In this document: one piece after another, positions 36,054 to 46,313 of the stretch
Layout: the number at the start of each line of letters is the position of its first letter
Numbering within the stretch: position 1 is the stretch's first letter
Origin: Leptospira kanakyensis
GTDB lineage: Bacteria; Spirochaetota; Leptospiria; Leptospirales; Leptospiraceae
DNA length: 64,000 bases
Reading direction: 5' to 3'
Assembly (NCBI RefSeq): GCF_004769235.1
Contig: NZ_RQFG01000019.1
Location: 558,001-622,000 of the forward strand
The notes under the pieces: generated by a model
Told to the model about the DNA's origin: nothing
The model's input: only the letters and a program-made list of their open reading frames with translations
Databases searched by the model: none
Made by a program: the position numbers and the translations under genes

Positions 36054-37676
36054 ATGCCTTTAGATGCTTGGTCACTACTAAAAGCTTCCCTGGAGGGAGA
36101 TGAGTCGGGAACGAGCATTCTATCAATTGATAAAACGACAAAAAAATTTGAGTTTATTTTGCGAAATAAACTCTTTGATACTTTAGAATTCGGATTCGAT
36201 TTAAACAGTTTTCTTACAAAAAAAATAGAAAATTCTGATTATTCAAGAGAACTGATTTATAAGACGGATGGAACCATCCTTGAATCTCATTTTGGAAAAT
36301 TCACAGTTCCTGAAGAAAGTAAAAACAAAGAATACACAAAATTTTGTATCAAAGATATAACCGCTAAACAAAGACAAGAGGAAGATATTGCTTGGCGTTT
36401 AAGATTTGAAATTGGTGTTGCATCTTCCATTCAAATTTTGATCCAACAACCTTCCATTCGAGAAGGATTACCACACGCCCTCTACCAACTCCTATACTTC
36501 ACAGAAATGGATTCTATTTTTTATCTTAAATATGAACCGATAGAATCACAAACTAGATTTCAAATTTGGGTGAACGAAAGAAAATCAACAAAATACCCAC
36601 TACTCCCGAAGGAATGTCAAAATTCAGATTGGTATGAACTAGGACTCAGTCGTTGGGTTCATAAACTAAAAAAAGAAAAAACCATTCATTTAACAAAAGA
36701 AAGAGCTCTGGCAAGAGAAAAATGGTTCTTTGACCAAACACAAGCAGAAACCCTCCTTCTCATTCCTGTACTGTTTGAAAATCAATTCCTAGGTGTTATG
36801 GGTTTTTTAAAATACAAACCAAACACACCGATCAAACAAGAAAACCTTTTGATTTACCAAACAGTCAGTCGGTGGATGGGTTTATTTGTCCAAAGAGATT
36901 TAGATCTAACCGAAATCAATCGATACAAATCCACCTTAGAATCGTTAGTTTTGGAGCGAACGCTGGATCTCACCAAAACGAAAGAAGAATTGGAAAGAGC
37001 CTACCGCGCCAAAACAGAATTTTTAGCACATATGAGCCACGAACTCAGAACCCCATTAAATTCCATCATTGGGTTTTCTAAACTGATCCAAATTCCCGAT
37101 TCAGACAAAACCGGAAAAGAATACCTAAACTACATTTACACTGGCGGGACAAGACTCTTAAATATGATCAATGAAATTTTGGGTCTGATGAAAATTGAAT
37201 CGGGCCAAATCAAAATCCAATTAACAACCTTTAAACCAGAAGATCTATGTCGCCAAACTTTAGAATTAATCCAACCACAAGCTAACGCGAAAGGGATGGA
37301 CATTCGTTTCAAACCCCCATCGCAGTCGAAAAACCTAACCTCAGATTCTGGTAAAATCCAACAAATCCTCCTAAACCTTCTATCCAATGCGATTAAATAC
37401 TCTAATCAGGCTTACATCGAATTCGATTGTCATTGGGATTCTGACAACTTGACCATTTCTGTTCGTGATTTTGGGCCTGGAATCTCCGAAGAGGATCAAA
37501 ATCGTATTTTCCATACCTTCACCCGGTTAAACGATGATGGGAACATAGAGGGAACAGGATTAGGTCTCTCCATTTCTCAGGGTCTAGCAGTCAGACTCGG
37601 AGGGCATATCGAACTTACCTCCCAAATAGGGCAAGGATCTAATTTTAAACTCAAGTTACCTGAATTAATAAAATAA
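36054..37676 (+). CDS. GAF-containing sensor histidine kinase
   Basis: A 540-residue soluble histidine kinase. The first about 110 residues are unrecognised, about 120-290 look like a GAF-type sensor, a coiled coil follows (ESLVLERTLDLTKTKEELERAY), then HisKA with phospho-acceptor His329 in AHMSHELRTPLNSIIGFS and HATPase_c (NLLSNAIKYSN, DFGPGIS, GTGLGLSIS). There is no membrane span, so the signal is cytoplasmic. It sits between ispH and a REC-HATPase gene, its most likely phosphotransfer partner. Confidence 0.9.
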   Translation: MPLDAWSLLKASLEGDESGTSILSIDKTTKKFEFILRNKLFDTLEFGFDLNSFLTKKIENSDYSRELIYKTDGTILESHFGKFTVPEESKNKEYTKFCIKDITAKQRQEEDIAWRLRFEIGVASSIQILIQQPSIREGLPHALYQLLYFTEMDSIFYLKYEPIESQTRFQIWVNERKSTKYPLLPKECQNSDWYELGLSRWVHKLKKEKTIHLTKERALAREKWFFDQTQAETLLLIPVLFENQFLGVMGFLKYKPNTPIKQENLLIYQTVSRWMGLFVQRDLDLTEINRYKSTLESLVLERTLDLTKTKEELERAYRAKTEFLAHMSHELRTPLNSIIGFSKLIQIPDSDKTGKEYLNYIYTGGTRLLNMINEILGLMKIESGQIKIQLTTFKPEDLCRQTLELIQPQANAKGMDIRFKPPSQSKNLTSDSGKIQQILLNLLSNAIKYSNQAYIEFDCHWDSDNLTISVRDFGPGISEEDQNRIFHTFTRLNDDGNIEGTGLGLSISQGLAVRLGGHIELTSQIGQGSNFKLKLPELIK

Positions 37677-37724
37677 AGGAATTGAACCCTGTAGAATTCT
37701 CCCGTAAGATTTCCGATAATCTAT

Positions 37725-39032
37725 ATGGTGGAATCGAACTTAAATCCAAACAATACCAAGTCCACTCGGGCAAAGGAATTCCAAAGACGTCCCAAGGAGC
37801 CAATCCTTATCATCGAGGATAAAAAAGAAAACCAAGTCCTCCTTGAGGCTATCTGCAAACGGATTGGAATGGAAACTGAAATCGCCGAGGATGGAAAAGT
37901 TGCTCTTGATCTGGCGTCAAAAAGATCATATAGCCTTTATTTGGTGGATTTGATGATGCCGGTGATGGATGGAAAAACATTCATCCTTGAGCGAAAAAAA
38001 TTAGAACCTTCCGCAGTTTTTATCGTTCAAACAGCCATCGACCAAACGGAAGAAATCATCGAAATCATGAAACTCGGTGTGTATGATTACCTTTTAAAGC
38101 CACTTCATGTAGAAATTGTATCTGATCGTTTGGAAAAAGCATTAGAATACGTCTACTTAAAGCGAATGGAATCTGTTCTCATTGATGAAGAATCAAAAGA
38201 GTTAAAAAGTCAATTGGAATGGCTTAACTACAAAGAATCTCATAGAAAAACAAATGAAGTCAATTCAGAACTCTACTCTATCCTGAATCTAAAAACTACG
38301 TTAATGCAAGGATCTGGTCTGGGTGCTATGTCAACCATCATAGACTCTATCCAACAAATCAAAGTGGATCAAGGTAAAGATTATCTCATTAACAAAGAGT
38401 TCTGGGATTTGTTATATGAAAATCATGAACACAATATGGCAATGATGTCTGGACTTGACCTAGCTGTTGATATCATCCAAAACAACGCTAATTTAGTTAG
38501 AAGAAAAAGTGAAGAGTTACTTGGGATTTTACCTTCCCTTGTTGAATCGTTTAGAACTGAAATAGAAGAACGAGAAATTAAAGTCAATTTACCTGTAGTC
38601 AAACAATCTGTTTATTTGGATTTCGATATAGAATCAATGAAACTTGCCATTCACGAAATCATAACGAATGGACTGAAGTATTCCAAAAAAAAATCACATT
38701 TTGATGTATTTGTTACCTTTGTTGATGGGTATTTTTGTTTATCAGCCAAAAATAATATCATTGAAGATGAATATGCAAAACAACTTACAAATTCCGAAAA
38801 AAGACTAATTGAACCTTTTTATCGCATCCATCCGCCCGTCGAAAGTTTTTATTCTAAAGAAAAATTTAGTTTAGGCCTTGGGTTGACTATGGTTGATTTT
38901 ATACTTCATAGGCACAATGGAATGTTTTTCATTCGTAATGCGATTGATCACACAACAGAAGTCAAAGCTGACTGCATCATTGCCGAAATATTTTTACCAA
39001 TTCAAAACGAAAAGGAAACAAACCATGAATAG
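37725..39032 (+). CDS. Response regulator fused to a HATPase domain
   Basis: A 435-residue protein. The REC domain (about 25-145) has acidic pocket IIEDKK, phospho-acceptor Asp75 in YLVDLMMP and Lys in LLKPLH. A helical linker (about 150-300) has no standard H-box. The C-terminal HATPase (about 305-430) shows the N-box HEIITNGLKYSK and ends with GLGLTMVDFILHRHNG. It may be a kinase whose activity is switched by phosphorylation of its own receiver, with either His or Ser as target. It overlaps cheY by 8 bases. Confidence 0.85.
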   Translation: MVESNLNPNNTKSTRAKEFQRRPKEPILIIEDKKENQVLLEAICKRIGMETEIAEDGKVALDLASKRSYSLYLVDLMMPVMDGKTFILERKKLEPSAVFIVQTAIDQTEEIIEIMKLGVYDYLLKPLHVEIVSDRLEKALEYVYLKRMESVLIDEESKELKSQLEWLNYKESHRKTNEVNSELYSILNLKTTLMQGSGLGAMSTIIDSIQQIKVDQGKDYLINKEFWDLLYENHEHNMAMMSGLDLAVDIIQNNANLVRRKSEELLGILPSLVESFRTEIEEREIKVNLPVVKQSVYLDFDIESMKLAIHEIITNGLKYSKKKSHFDVFVTFVDGYFCLSAKNNIIEDEYAKQLTNSEKRLIEPFYRIHPPVESFYSKEKFSLGLGLTMVDFILHRHNGMFFIRNAIDHTTEVKADCIIAEIFLPIQNEKETNHE

Positions 39033-39390
39033 AAAAATTCTGATTATCGATGACTCTGCGGTATTCCGTAAAATCATCTCCGTCCATTTAAAAAACGCAG
39101 ACTTCGATTTAATTGAAGCTGGTGATGGTATCGAGGGTTTGAAACAACTAGAAAGTAACGAAGTTGATTTGATTGTTTCGGACATGAATATGCCGAATAT
39201 GGATGGTATTAGTTTTGTAAAAAAAGTCAAAGAAAATCCGAAATACAAATTTACACCGATCATTATGTTAACCACCGAATCCCAACCAGAAAAAAAACAA
39301 CAAGGTATGGATGCAGGTGCCAAAGCATGGTTAACCAAACCCTTTTCACCTGAAGAGTTACTGGATACTATTTCTAAATTACTACCATAA
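39025..39390 (+). CDS. cheY: CheY-type response regulator
   Basis: A 121-residue stand-alone receiver: acidic pair Asp9-Asp10, phospho-acceptor Asp53 in IVSDMNMP, Thr in IIMLTTES and Lys in WLTKPFSPEE. The start at 39025 has AAGGA nearby and overlaps the preceding stop; longer readings run through that gene. Phosphorylated by the CheA encoded two genes downstream, it is expected to diffuse to FliM, and possibly to the unusual FliN of this window. Confidence 0.93.
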   Translation: MNRKILIIDDSAVFRKIISVHLKNADFDLIEAGDGIEGLKQLESNEVDLIVSDMNMPNMDGISFVKKVKENPKYKFTPIIMLTTESQPEKKQQGMDAGAKAWLTKPFSPEELLDTISKLLP

Positions 39391-39392
39391 CC

Positions 39393-39764
39393 ATGGAACC
39401 AGTTCAAACACTTAGAGAATCTAATTCAGGTTTTGAAATTATTTGGCAAGGGTATCTCACTGTACCTTTTGTCAAAGAATGGAAAAATCTGTCTGATGTT
39501 TGGACAAATACAAAGGGAAAAATCATCCATTTAGATTTACAAGGAATTGAAAGAATTGATTCAGCTGGAATCCAATTTTTAGTGTATCTAAAAGAACTAA
39601 GCCAAACCAAACACTACTCCATCCATTTAAAAAATCACTCTTTAGCTGTACTCAAAGTTTTGGATTTACTTGGACTTGTGAGTTTTTTTGGGGATCGTGT
39701 GAAGGTAAAAAAGGAACATTCAAACGAAGTCGAATTTAGATATGGAACGAGGAAAACAAGTTAA
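39393..39764 (+). CDS. STAS-domain protein in the chemotaxis operon
   Basis: A 123-residue STAS protein of the anti-sigma-antagonist fold; the phosphorylation motif is intact (IERIDSAGIQFLVYL, Ser57). Such proteins are usually controlled by Ser kinases of the RsbW type. Placed between cheY and cheA with a 1-base overlap to cheA, it is made together with the signalling core. A role as a switch partner of the HATPase protein two genes upstream, or as an adaptor to the array, is inference. Confidence 0.85.
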   Translation: MEPVQTLRESNSGFEIIWQGYLTVPFVKEWKNLSDVWTNTKGKIIHLDLQGIERIDSAGIQFLVYLKELSQTKHYSIHLKNHSLAVLKVLDLLGLVSFFGDRVKVKKEHSNEVEFRYGTRKTS

Positions 39765-41923
39765 TGGATTTAACAGAGGTTATAGATGCCTATTTAGTTG
39801 AATCCGAAGAATTTCTTCGTGATATGGAGGCAATTTTACTTCGCACAGAAGTTACAACTCCTTCGGATGAAGATTTAAATGCCATCTTTCGTGCGGTTCA
39901 TACCATCAAAGGGACGGCTGGAATGTTTGGATTTGAATCCACCGTTAAGTTCACTCATGTTGTTGAAAATTTATTAGATGGTTTACGTTCCCACAACATT
40001 CCTTTCCAAACGGAACTGACAGAAATTTTACTAAATGCAAAAGACCATTTGTCCTATTTAGTTTTTGAAGAAACCAAAGGAAAAATTCCAGAAACAAAAA
40101 TCAGTTTTGGCAATTCCATTTTAGAAAAGATGAAACCGTTTCTAAAAGAATCAAATGGAGAAGTGACAACTAAAACGGAAGGATCCGCCCCTCCCGCTGA
40201 ATCGAAATTAACAAAACAAAAATCTAGTTTTGAGATCCCAGCCTATCTCATTTCCTTTCGACCCAATCGAAATGTATTTTCACAAGGACTTGATCCCATA
40301 TCCTTTATTGGGTATTTAAAAAAATTGGGAACCATCCGTTCTTTAAAAACTGTGTCAGAAATCCCAAACAATCTGAACGAGTTTGATCCAGAAAATTGTT
40401 ATTTGGGTTTCGAAATCCACTTTGTTTCTGATTCCGATTTAGAGAGTGTCAGGAAAGTATTTAACTTTATCGAAAACGATTCTTTTTTACACATCCTTCC
40501 TCCAGAAGCAGGACTCGAAGACTTATGTGATCTTTCCGGCCAACTTCCCGAGGAAGAAATACTTCTTGGTAATCTTTGGAAGGAAATTGGAATATTAACG
40601 GACGTTAGTTTGATTCAGTATTTAGAAGAACTAAAAACTCGTAAAACGGGAATTGTTTCTAATACAAACTTATCAACCACAACATCCTCCCCCGCACCAA
40701 CTTCTGAATCCACCCATCCAAATTCAGGGATCCTCTCTCCAAAAGATTCAGGAAAATCTTCTACCATCAAAGTAGATTCAAAACGAATCGATAATTTAAT
40801 CAATCGAGTCGGAGAACTGGTGGTGTCTTGCGCCAATATGAACCAACTCATTGGGAATATGGAAGATTCCAATTTACAAGAATCATCAATACTTGCGATG
40901 AGACTTCTGAATGAAGTGAGAGAAATTTCTCTCAAACTCCGAATGGTTCCGATTGGTGATAGTTTCCAAAAGTATACGAGAACTGTCAGAGATTTAGGAA
41001 AAGAACTTGGTAAAGACATTCGGCTCATCACAGAAGGGAACGAAACTGAACTGGATCGCAATATTGTTGATAAGTTAGGTGACCCTCTGACCCATTTAGT
41101 AAGAAATGCTTGTGATCATGGATTAGAAACACCTGAAGAAAGAGAAAAAAAAGGAAAACCAAAACAAGGCACAATCAAACTCAATGCCTTTCACGAAGCC
41201 GGGAGTGTTGTGATCGAAATCACTGACGATGGGAATGGAATCCAAAAAGAAAAGGTCTGGCAAAAGGGGATCGATAAAGGCCTAGTTTCTGGATCTATGC
41301 CTGATTCGGAGGAAGAAGTATTCCAACTCCTCTTTCACCCCGGACTTTCCACTGCTTCACAAATCACCAATGTTTCTGGCCGTGGTGTAGGCCTTGATGT
41401 TGTTTTACAAAACATCGAATCCTTACGTGGGAACATTACTGTAAAATCCACTCCAAACCAAGGCAGCCGATTTATCCTCAGATTACCATTAACACTCGCA
41501 ATCATCGATGGATTTTTGGTAGAAGTTGGGAATAACCAATTCATCATACCGATGGATATGGTTCTCGAATGTTTACATTTTACGGATGAAAACAGAGCAG
41601 AAACAAACCAATTTTTTGCCCTTCGAGGCAGTTTGATTCCTTACCTCCGTTTAAGGGATTATTATCCGTCAGAATCTAATGATCAAAATTTACGGGAAAA
41701 CATTGTGATTGTTCGGAACGGTGAAAAAAAAGCAGGAATTGTTGTCGAAAGACTTCTGGGAGAATACCAAACGGTCATCAAACCAATGGGATCTGTTTTT
41801 CGTCATGTAAAAGGTGTTAGTGGGTCTAGTATTTTAGGAAATGGGAATGTGGCCTTAATCATAGACATCCCTTCTCTTTTTGAAAGAACGATTACGTTAG
41901 AAAATGAAAGATTAAATCAATAA
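39764..41923 (+). CDS. cheA: Chemotaxis histidine kinase CheA
   Basis: A 719-residue CheA. The P1 HPt domain carries His46 in [15 protein letters not shown] long region (about 130-310) replaces or contains P2, with a Ser/Thr/Pro linker ([12 protein letters not shown]). P3 dimerisation is at about 325-385, the P4 kinase has [20 protein letters not shown] and GRGVGLDVV, and the P5 CheW-like domain is at about 580-715. It phosphorylates CheY and CheB. Directly followed by the chemoreceptor gene. Confidence 0.96.
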   Translation: MDLTEVIDAYLVESEEFLRDMEAILLRTEVTTPSDEDLNAIFRAVHTIKGTAGMFGFESTVKFTHVVENLLDGLRSHNIPFQTELTEILLNAKDHLSYLVFEETKGKIPETKISFGNSILEKMKPFLKESNGEVTTKTEGSAPPAESKLTKQKSSFEIPAYLISFRPNRNVFSQGLDPISFIGYLKKLGTIRSLKTVSEIPNNLNEFDPENCYLGFEIHFVSDSDLESVRKVFNFIENDSFLHILPPEAGLEDLCDLSGQLPEEEILLGNLWKEIGILTDVSLIQYLEELKTRKTGIVSNTNLSTTTSSPAPTSESTHPNSGILSPKDSGKSSTIKVDSKRIDNLINRVGELVVSCANMNQLIGNMEDSNLQESSILAMRLLNEVREISLKLRMVPIGDSFQKYTRTVRDLGKELGKDIRLITEGNETELDRNIVDKLGDPLTHLVRNACDHGLETPEEREKKGKPKQGTIKLNAFHEAGSVVIEITDDGNGIQKEKVWQKGIDKGLVSGSMPDSEEEVFQLLFHPGLSTASQITNVSGRGVGLDVVLQNIESLRGNITVKSTPNQGSRFILRLPLTLAIIDGFLVEVGNNQFIIPMDMVLECLHFTDENRAETNQFFALRGSLIPYLRLRDYYPSESNDQNLRENIVIVRNGEKKAGIVVERLLGEYQTVIKPMGSVFRHVKGVSGSSILGNGNVALIIDIPSLFERTITLENERLNQ

Positions 41924-41933
41924 TGAGGATGAT

Positions 41934-44276
41934 ATGAAAAATAATAAGATAAACAAGAAACTAATCGTTTTTTTCCTTACGGGATTACTATTTGCGATTT
42001 GGATATCCGTATATTCCTGGAGAACATTCTCGGGTTCTTTCCCTACAGAAGAAACAACCAATGCTCATTTACAAAAAATGGGAAAACTGGAATCTGCTTG
42101 GAACTTAAGCCAATCGATCCAAGCAGATCTTTTGGCCCTCCTCGGAGCACCAGACGTAGACAAAACCTTGGTAGCCAAGATAAAATATGATTTGGAAAAA
42201 TTATCTTCTTCCTGGGAACAAATTTCCTCTTCCCCTGGTTCCAAAGAAGAATCGACCATTCTTGGAAACTTCCATTCAGAGAAAGAAGGATACATTAGTT
42301 CCGTAAAAAACTATCTCACTGATCCAGAAGACCAAACAAAAAAAGACCTTCTAAAATCCTCTTTACCTTCCTTATGGAAAGTTTATTCCAGTTCCATTTT
42401 TAAACTGAGTGCACAACTTACCAAGGATAGCATTTTAGACATTGCAGAAAGATCCAACTCTGAAAAAGGAAACCTCCTTCCCATTTATCTCTCAGGTGGA
42501 CTTTTCTTTATCATCACGGCTTACCTACTTTTTACTTTGTTAAAACAAATTGAAAAACCAATGAAAGATGCAATCCAAATCAAAACAGCTTTGGACAGCG
42601 TTTCAACAAACGTGATGATTGCTGATTTAAATCTAAATGTGGTGTATATGAACAAAGCGATTCATTCCATGTTTGCCAAGTCAGAAAATGAAATCAAAAC
42701 ACAGCTCCGCAATTTTTCACTCAAAGATTTAATGGGAAGTAATATTGATGGATACCATAAAGATCCGAGCCACCAACGCCGTTTACTTGGAACATTCACA
42801 GCAGAACACAAAACTAGCATTACTATTGGAAGTCGTGAATTTAACTTAATTGCAAACCCGATCATAACAGCAACCGGGGAAAGGTTAGGAAGTGTTGTCG
42901 AATGGGCTGATGTTACAGAAGCCAATGCCAATTCTAGAGCCATTAACAGATCACAGGCAACGATTGAATTCAATATGGATGGAACCATTTTGACAGCCAA
43001 TGAAAACTTTCTCAAAGTCATTGGTTACCCACTAGAAGAAGTCAAAGGCCAACACCATAGAATCTTTGTAGATACCCAAGAGGCAAACACAGAATCTTAC
43101 CGCCAATTTTGGGCGGCCCTCGGTCGTGGAGAATTCCAAGCAGCTGAGTATAAACGTATTGGTAAAAATGGAAAAGAAGTCTGGTTGCAAGCAACGTATA
43201 CTCCGATCATTGATGCCAACGGAAAACCATTTAAAGTCATCAAATATGCAACAGACATTACTGAACAAAAGAAAATCACACTCGAAACAGCACGTATTGT
43301 CGATGACCTAGTCATTGGACTTGCTGCTTTAGAAAACGGAGACCTCACCCAACTCATTACGAGTGATTATGATGGAGGTTTTGCTAAACTGAGAGATTCT
43401 TTTAACAATACTTCCAAAAAGTTAGTAGAAATCATCAATGATGTCAGGACAAATACAGACGCTCTCGTCAACGCAGCTGACGAAGTAGCATCGACTGCAA
43501 GCACTCTTTCCCAAGGAGCCAGTGAACAAGCAGCCTCCGTAGAAGAAACATCCGCTTCCTTAGAAGAGATGGGTGCATCCATTGACCAAAATGCAGAAAA
43601 TGCAAAACAAACTGATACCATCGCAACTAAATCTGCCAAAGATGCAAAACAAGGTGGAGAAGCTGTAAAAAATACAGTTTCAGCAATGAAGGAAATTGCA
43701 GATAAAATTTCTATCATCGAAGACATTGCTTACCAAACCAACTTACTTGCGTTAAATGCCGCTATCGAAGCAGCAAGAGCAGGAGAACACGGGAAAGGAT
43801 TTGCTGTGGTTGCCTCTGAAGTTAGAAAGTTGGCAGAACGTTCCCAAAAATCAGCAAATGAAATCGGAAGTTTGGCCGGTAGCTCTGTTCAAATTGCTGA
43901 ATCAGCAGGTAAACTCATTGAAGAGATTGTTCCTGCCATCAATAAAACAGCGGATCTAGTTCAGGAAATCACTGCGGCGAGCCAAGAACAATCCTCAGGA
44001 GTCAACGAAGTCAATAAAGCAATGGGACAACTTGACCAAGTGTCTCAACAATCAGCCACAGCTTCAGAAGAATTGGCAGCCATTGCAGAAGAATTACAAG
44101 CCCAAGCAGAGAAACTTCTCTCTTCCATTAGTTTTTTCAAATTGGGAAAACAAAGTTCTTTTCCAGCGGCCTATGATTCTAAAATCGCAAAACAAAGAGC
44201 ATCGGGAAAACAAAATACAACGAATCCTAGAAAGACGGATCCGACAGAAGAAACAAACAAGTTCCAAAAGTATTAA
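41934..44276 (+). CDS. Methyl-accepting chemotaxis protein with two PAS domains
   Basis: A 780-residue receptor: membrane helix about 9-25, a periplasmic part of about 155 residues rich in Ser/Leu, membrane helix about 182-203, PAS domain about 215-330 ([13 protein letters not shown]), a second PAS about 340-450 ([19 protein letters not shown], ending ATDITEQK), a HAMP-like segment, and the MCP signalling domain whose tip reads [22 protein letters not shown] in part. PAS plus periplasmic domain allows sensing on both sides. It is translated behind GAGGATGAT and lies between cheA and cheW. Confidence 0.95.
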   Translation: MKNNKINKKLIVFFLTGLLFAIWISVYSWRTFSGSFPTEETTNAHLQKMGKLESAWNLSQSIQADLLALLGAPDVDKTLVAKIKYDLEKLSSSWEQISSSPGSKEESTILGNFHSEKEGYISSVKNYLTDPEDQTKKDLLKSSLPSLWKVYSSSIFKLSAQLTKDSILDIAERSNSEKGNLLPIYLSGGLFFIITAYLLFTLLKQIEKPMKDAIQIKTALDSVSTNVMIADLNLNVVYMNKAIHSMFAKSENEIKTQLRNFSLKDLMGSNIDGYHKDPSHQRRLLGTFTAEHKTSITIGSREFNLIANPIITATGERLGSVVEWADVTEANANSRAINRSQATIEFNMDGTILTANENFLKVIGYPLEEVKGQHHRIFVDTQEANTESYRQFWAALGRGEFQAAEYKRIGKNGKEVWLQATYTPIIDANGKPFKVIKYATDITEQKKITLETARIVDDLVIGLAALENGDLTQLITSDYDGGFAKLRDSFNNTSKKLVEIINDVRTNTDALVNAADEVASTASTLSQGASEQAASVEETSASLEEMGASIDQNAENAKQTDTIATKSAKDAKQGGEAVKNTVSAMKEIADKISIIEDIAYQTNLLALNAAIEAARAGEHGKGFAVVASEVRKLAERSQKSANEIGSLAGSSVQIAESAGKLIEEIVPAINKTADLVQEITAASQEQSSGVNEVNKAMGQLDQVSQQSATASEELAAIAEELQAQAEKLLSSISFFKLGKQSSFPAAYDSKIAKQRASGKQNTTNPRKTDPTEETNKFQKY

Positions 44277-44291
44277 AGGAGGAGGACCCAA

Positions 44292-44768
44292 ATGCAGGAA
44301 CTCCAATACTTAACCTTTCTCCTATCCGAAGAACTTTTTGGCCTGGGAATTTTATACATCAAAGAGATCATCGAATTTGAGTCAGTGACTCATGTCCCGA
44401 TGATGCCTGATTATATTCCAGGTGTGATCAATCTCAGAGGGAATGTAGTTCCCGTGATTGATCTAAACGCAAGGTTCTATAAAAAGAAAACGGAAACCAA
44501 CCGTAAAACCTGTATCATCATCACAGAAGTGAAAATGGAAAATGAAATCATTGATGTTGGTCTCCTTGTGGATGCTGTGAATGAAGTGGTAGACATTACC
44601 CCAGAATCCATTGAAGAACCCCCAAGTTTTGGCTCAAAAATCCGCCTCGATTTCATCCAAGGACTGGGGAAATTAGAGAATAAATTTGTCATCATCTTAA
44701 AAGTGAACCAAATTCTAGAGCTTTCTGAGTTACAAGCCATTCAAGAATCTTCGTCCAATGTTATGTAA
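44292..44768 (+). CDS. cheW: Chemotaxis adaptor CheW
   Basis: A 158-residue single CheW domain linking receptors and CheA. YLTFLLSEELFGLGILYIKEI, DYIPGVINLRGNVVPVIDLN and GLLVDAVNEVVDI are typical. An excellent ribosome-binding site AAGGAGGAGG is 8 bases upstream, stronger than those of its neighbours. The stop codon shares one base with the cheD start. Confidence 0.95.
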   Translation: MQELQYLTFLLSEELFGLGILYIKEIIEFESVTHVPMMPDYIPGVINLRGNVVPVIDLNARFYKKKTETNRKTCIIITEVKMENEIIDVGLLVDAVNEVVDITPESIEEPPSFGSKIRLDFIQGLGKLENKFVIILKVNQILELSELQAIQESSSNVM

Positions 44769-45256
44769 TGGAATCACCAAAGGAAGTCATCGACCGGTAT
44801 TTAAACCCTGGAGAAATTTTTTTCGGAGGTTCTGACTTTCGAGTAAGAACCCTACTTGGATCTTGTGTATCTATTATTTTATGGCACCCGAACCGGCATA
44901 TCGGGGGAATGTGCCATTACCTTCTGCCAAGTCCAGCCGACATCCATTCAGCAAAAACTCATAAGTATGGAGTGGATGCATTTTCTTATTTTATATCAGA
45001 AATTAAAAAACATAAATCCTCACCGAAAGAATATTATGCAAAAATTTTTGGAGGATCCAATATGTTTTTACATGAAGAAAGAGAAATATTAAAAGATAGT
45101 TCAAGTTCTCAAGTTGGTACAAGGAATGCAGACTTCGCAAAAAAAATTCTGGAAGAAAATGAAATCAAAATCATTTCAGAGGATATAGGTGGAAACTTAT
45201 CTAGAAAGGTATATTTCACAGTTTGGGACGGCGAAGTTTGGGTAGAGAAAAAATAA
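44768..45256 (+). CDS. cheD: Chemoreceptor glutamine deamidase CheD
   Basis: A 162-residue CheD. The catalytic Cys and His appear in [11 protein letters not shown] and [12 protein letters not shown], and the second half shows [10 protein letters not shown] and [15 protein letters not shown]. It deamidates receptor glutamines and may bind CheC-type phosphatases; no cheC or cheX is in this window. Linked to cheW by a 1-base overlap and to cheB by a 4-base gap. Confidence 0.94.
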   Translation: MESPKEVIDRYLNPGEIFFGGSDFRVRTLLGSCVSIILWHPNRHIGGMCHYLLPSPADIHSAKTHKYGVDAFSYFISEIKKHKSSPKEYYAKIFGGSNMFLHEEREILKDSSSSQVGTRNADFAKKILEENEIKIISEDIGGNLSRKVYFTVWDGEVWVEKK

Positions 45257-45260
45257 TTCT

Positions 45261-46313
45261 ATGAAAAAAATTAAGGTCTTTGTTGTTGATGACTCTGCTG
45301 TCGTAAGACAGGTATTAGCTGAAATATTCAAATCAGATTCTGCTTTCGAATTTTTAGGTAGTGCTTCCGATCCTATCTTTGCTTTGGATAAAATGAATAA
45401 TGATTGGCCCGATGTCATTGTTTTGGATATCGAAATGCCAAGAATGGATGGATTGTCTTTCCTTAAAAAAATCATGTCAGAGAGACCTACTCCTGTTGTT
45501 ATTTGTTCAACCTTAACCACAGAGGGATCTGATACTGCGATGATTGCTATGAGCCTTGGCGCTTGCGAAGTCATCACAAAACCAAAAATTGGATTAAAAG
45601 ATTTTTTACATGAATCCACAATTGAACTAACTGATGCCGTTTTAGCTGCCGCTTCGGTTTCACTGAAGGCACTGCCGACCCAAGCTGATAGAAAAGAGTT
45701 TTCGATCAAAACCGATAAAAAACAAGATATCTCTCAACTACAAGCAACAGAAAAAATCGTGGCCATCGGGACTTCCACCGGTGGAACCATTGCACTGGAA
45801 GAAGTTCTCACGAAACTCCCCAGAGACAAAACTCCGGGTATCGTCATTGTCCAACATATGCCAGAAAAGTTTACAGAGACTTTTGCCAAACGATTGGATT
45901 CCATTTGTGATATTAGTGTGAAAGAAGCAAAAGATGGAGACCGTGTCGTCAGAGGACTTGCTCTCATAGCACCAGGGAACCGCCATATGACAGTTCGGCG
46001 GTCAGGTGCCCAGTATTATGTGGAAGTGACAGATGGCCCTCTAGTCAATAGACATAGGCCTTCTGTGGATGTACTTTTTCGCTCTGTTGCAAGACAAGCA
46101 GGTAAAAATTCCAAGGGAATCATTATGACGGGAATGGGTGATGATGGTGCTTCTGGTTTACATGAAATGAAAGAAGCTGGAGCGGATACCATAGCCCAAA
46201 ATGAAGAAACTTCGGTTGTATTTGGTATGCCGAAAGAAGCAATCAAGAGAGGAGGTGTGAATCACATCCTCCCTCTTTCTGAAATTTACAAAACAATTGT
46301 GGGTTATGGTTAA
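45261..46313 (+). CDS. cheB: Chemotaxis methylesterase CheB
   Basis: A 350-residue protein with an N-terminal REC domain ([10 protein letters not shown], phospho-acceptor in [11 protein letters not shown], Lys in ITKP) and a C-terminal methylesterase ([10 protein letters not shown] with the catalytic Ser, [15 protein letters not shown] with the His, [12 protein letters not shown] with the Asp). It removes receptor methyl groups and is activated by CheA. It is the last gene in the operon and converges on the carboxylase gene with no gap. No cheR is present here. Confidence 0.96.
   Translation: MKKIKVFVVDDSAVVRQVLAEIFKSDSAFEFLGSASDPIFALDKMNNDWPDVIVLDIEMPRMDGLSFLKKIMSERPTPVVICSTLTTEGSDTAMIAMSLGACEVITKPKIGLKDFLHESTIELTDAVLAAASVSLKALPTQADRKEFSIKTDKKQDISQLQATEKIVAIGTSTGGTIALEEVLTKLPRDKTPGIVIVQHMPEKFTETFAKRLDSICDISVKEAKDGDRVVRGLALIAPGNRHMTVRRSGAQYYVEVTDGPLVNRHRPSVDVLFRSVARQAGKNSKGIIMTGMGDDGASGLHEMKEAGADTIAQNEETSVVFGMPKEAIKRGGVNHILPLSEIYKTIVGYG

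Noticed and set aside
40615..41061. 148-codon minus-strand ORF inside cheA
   Set aside because: It lies wholly within the well-supported cheA gene, opposite its linker and P3/P4 region, and shows no family motif.
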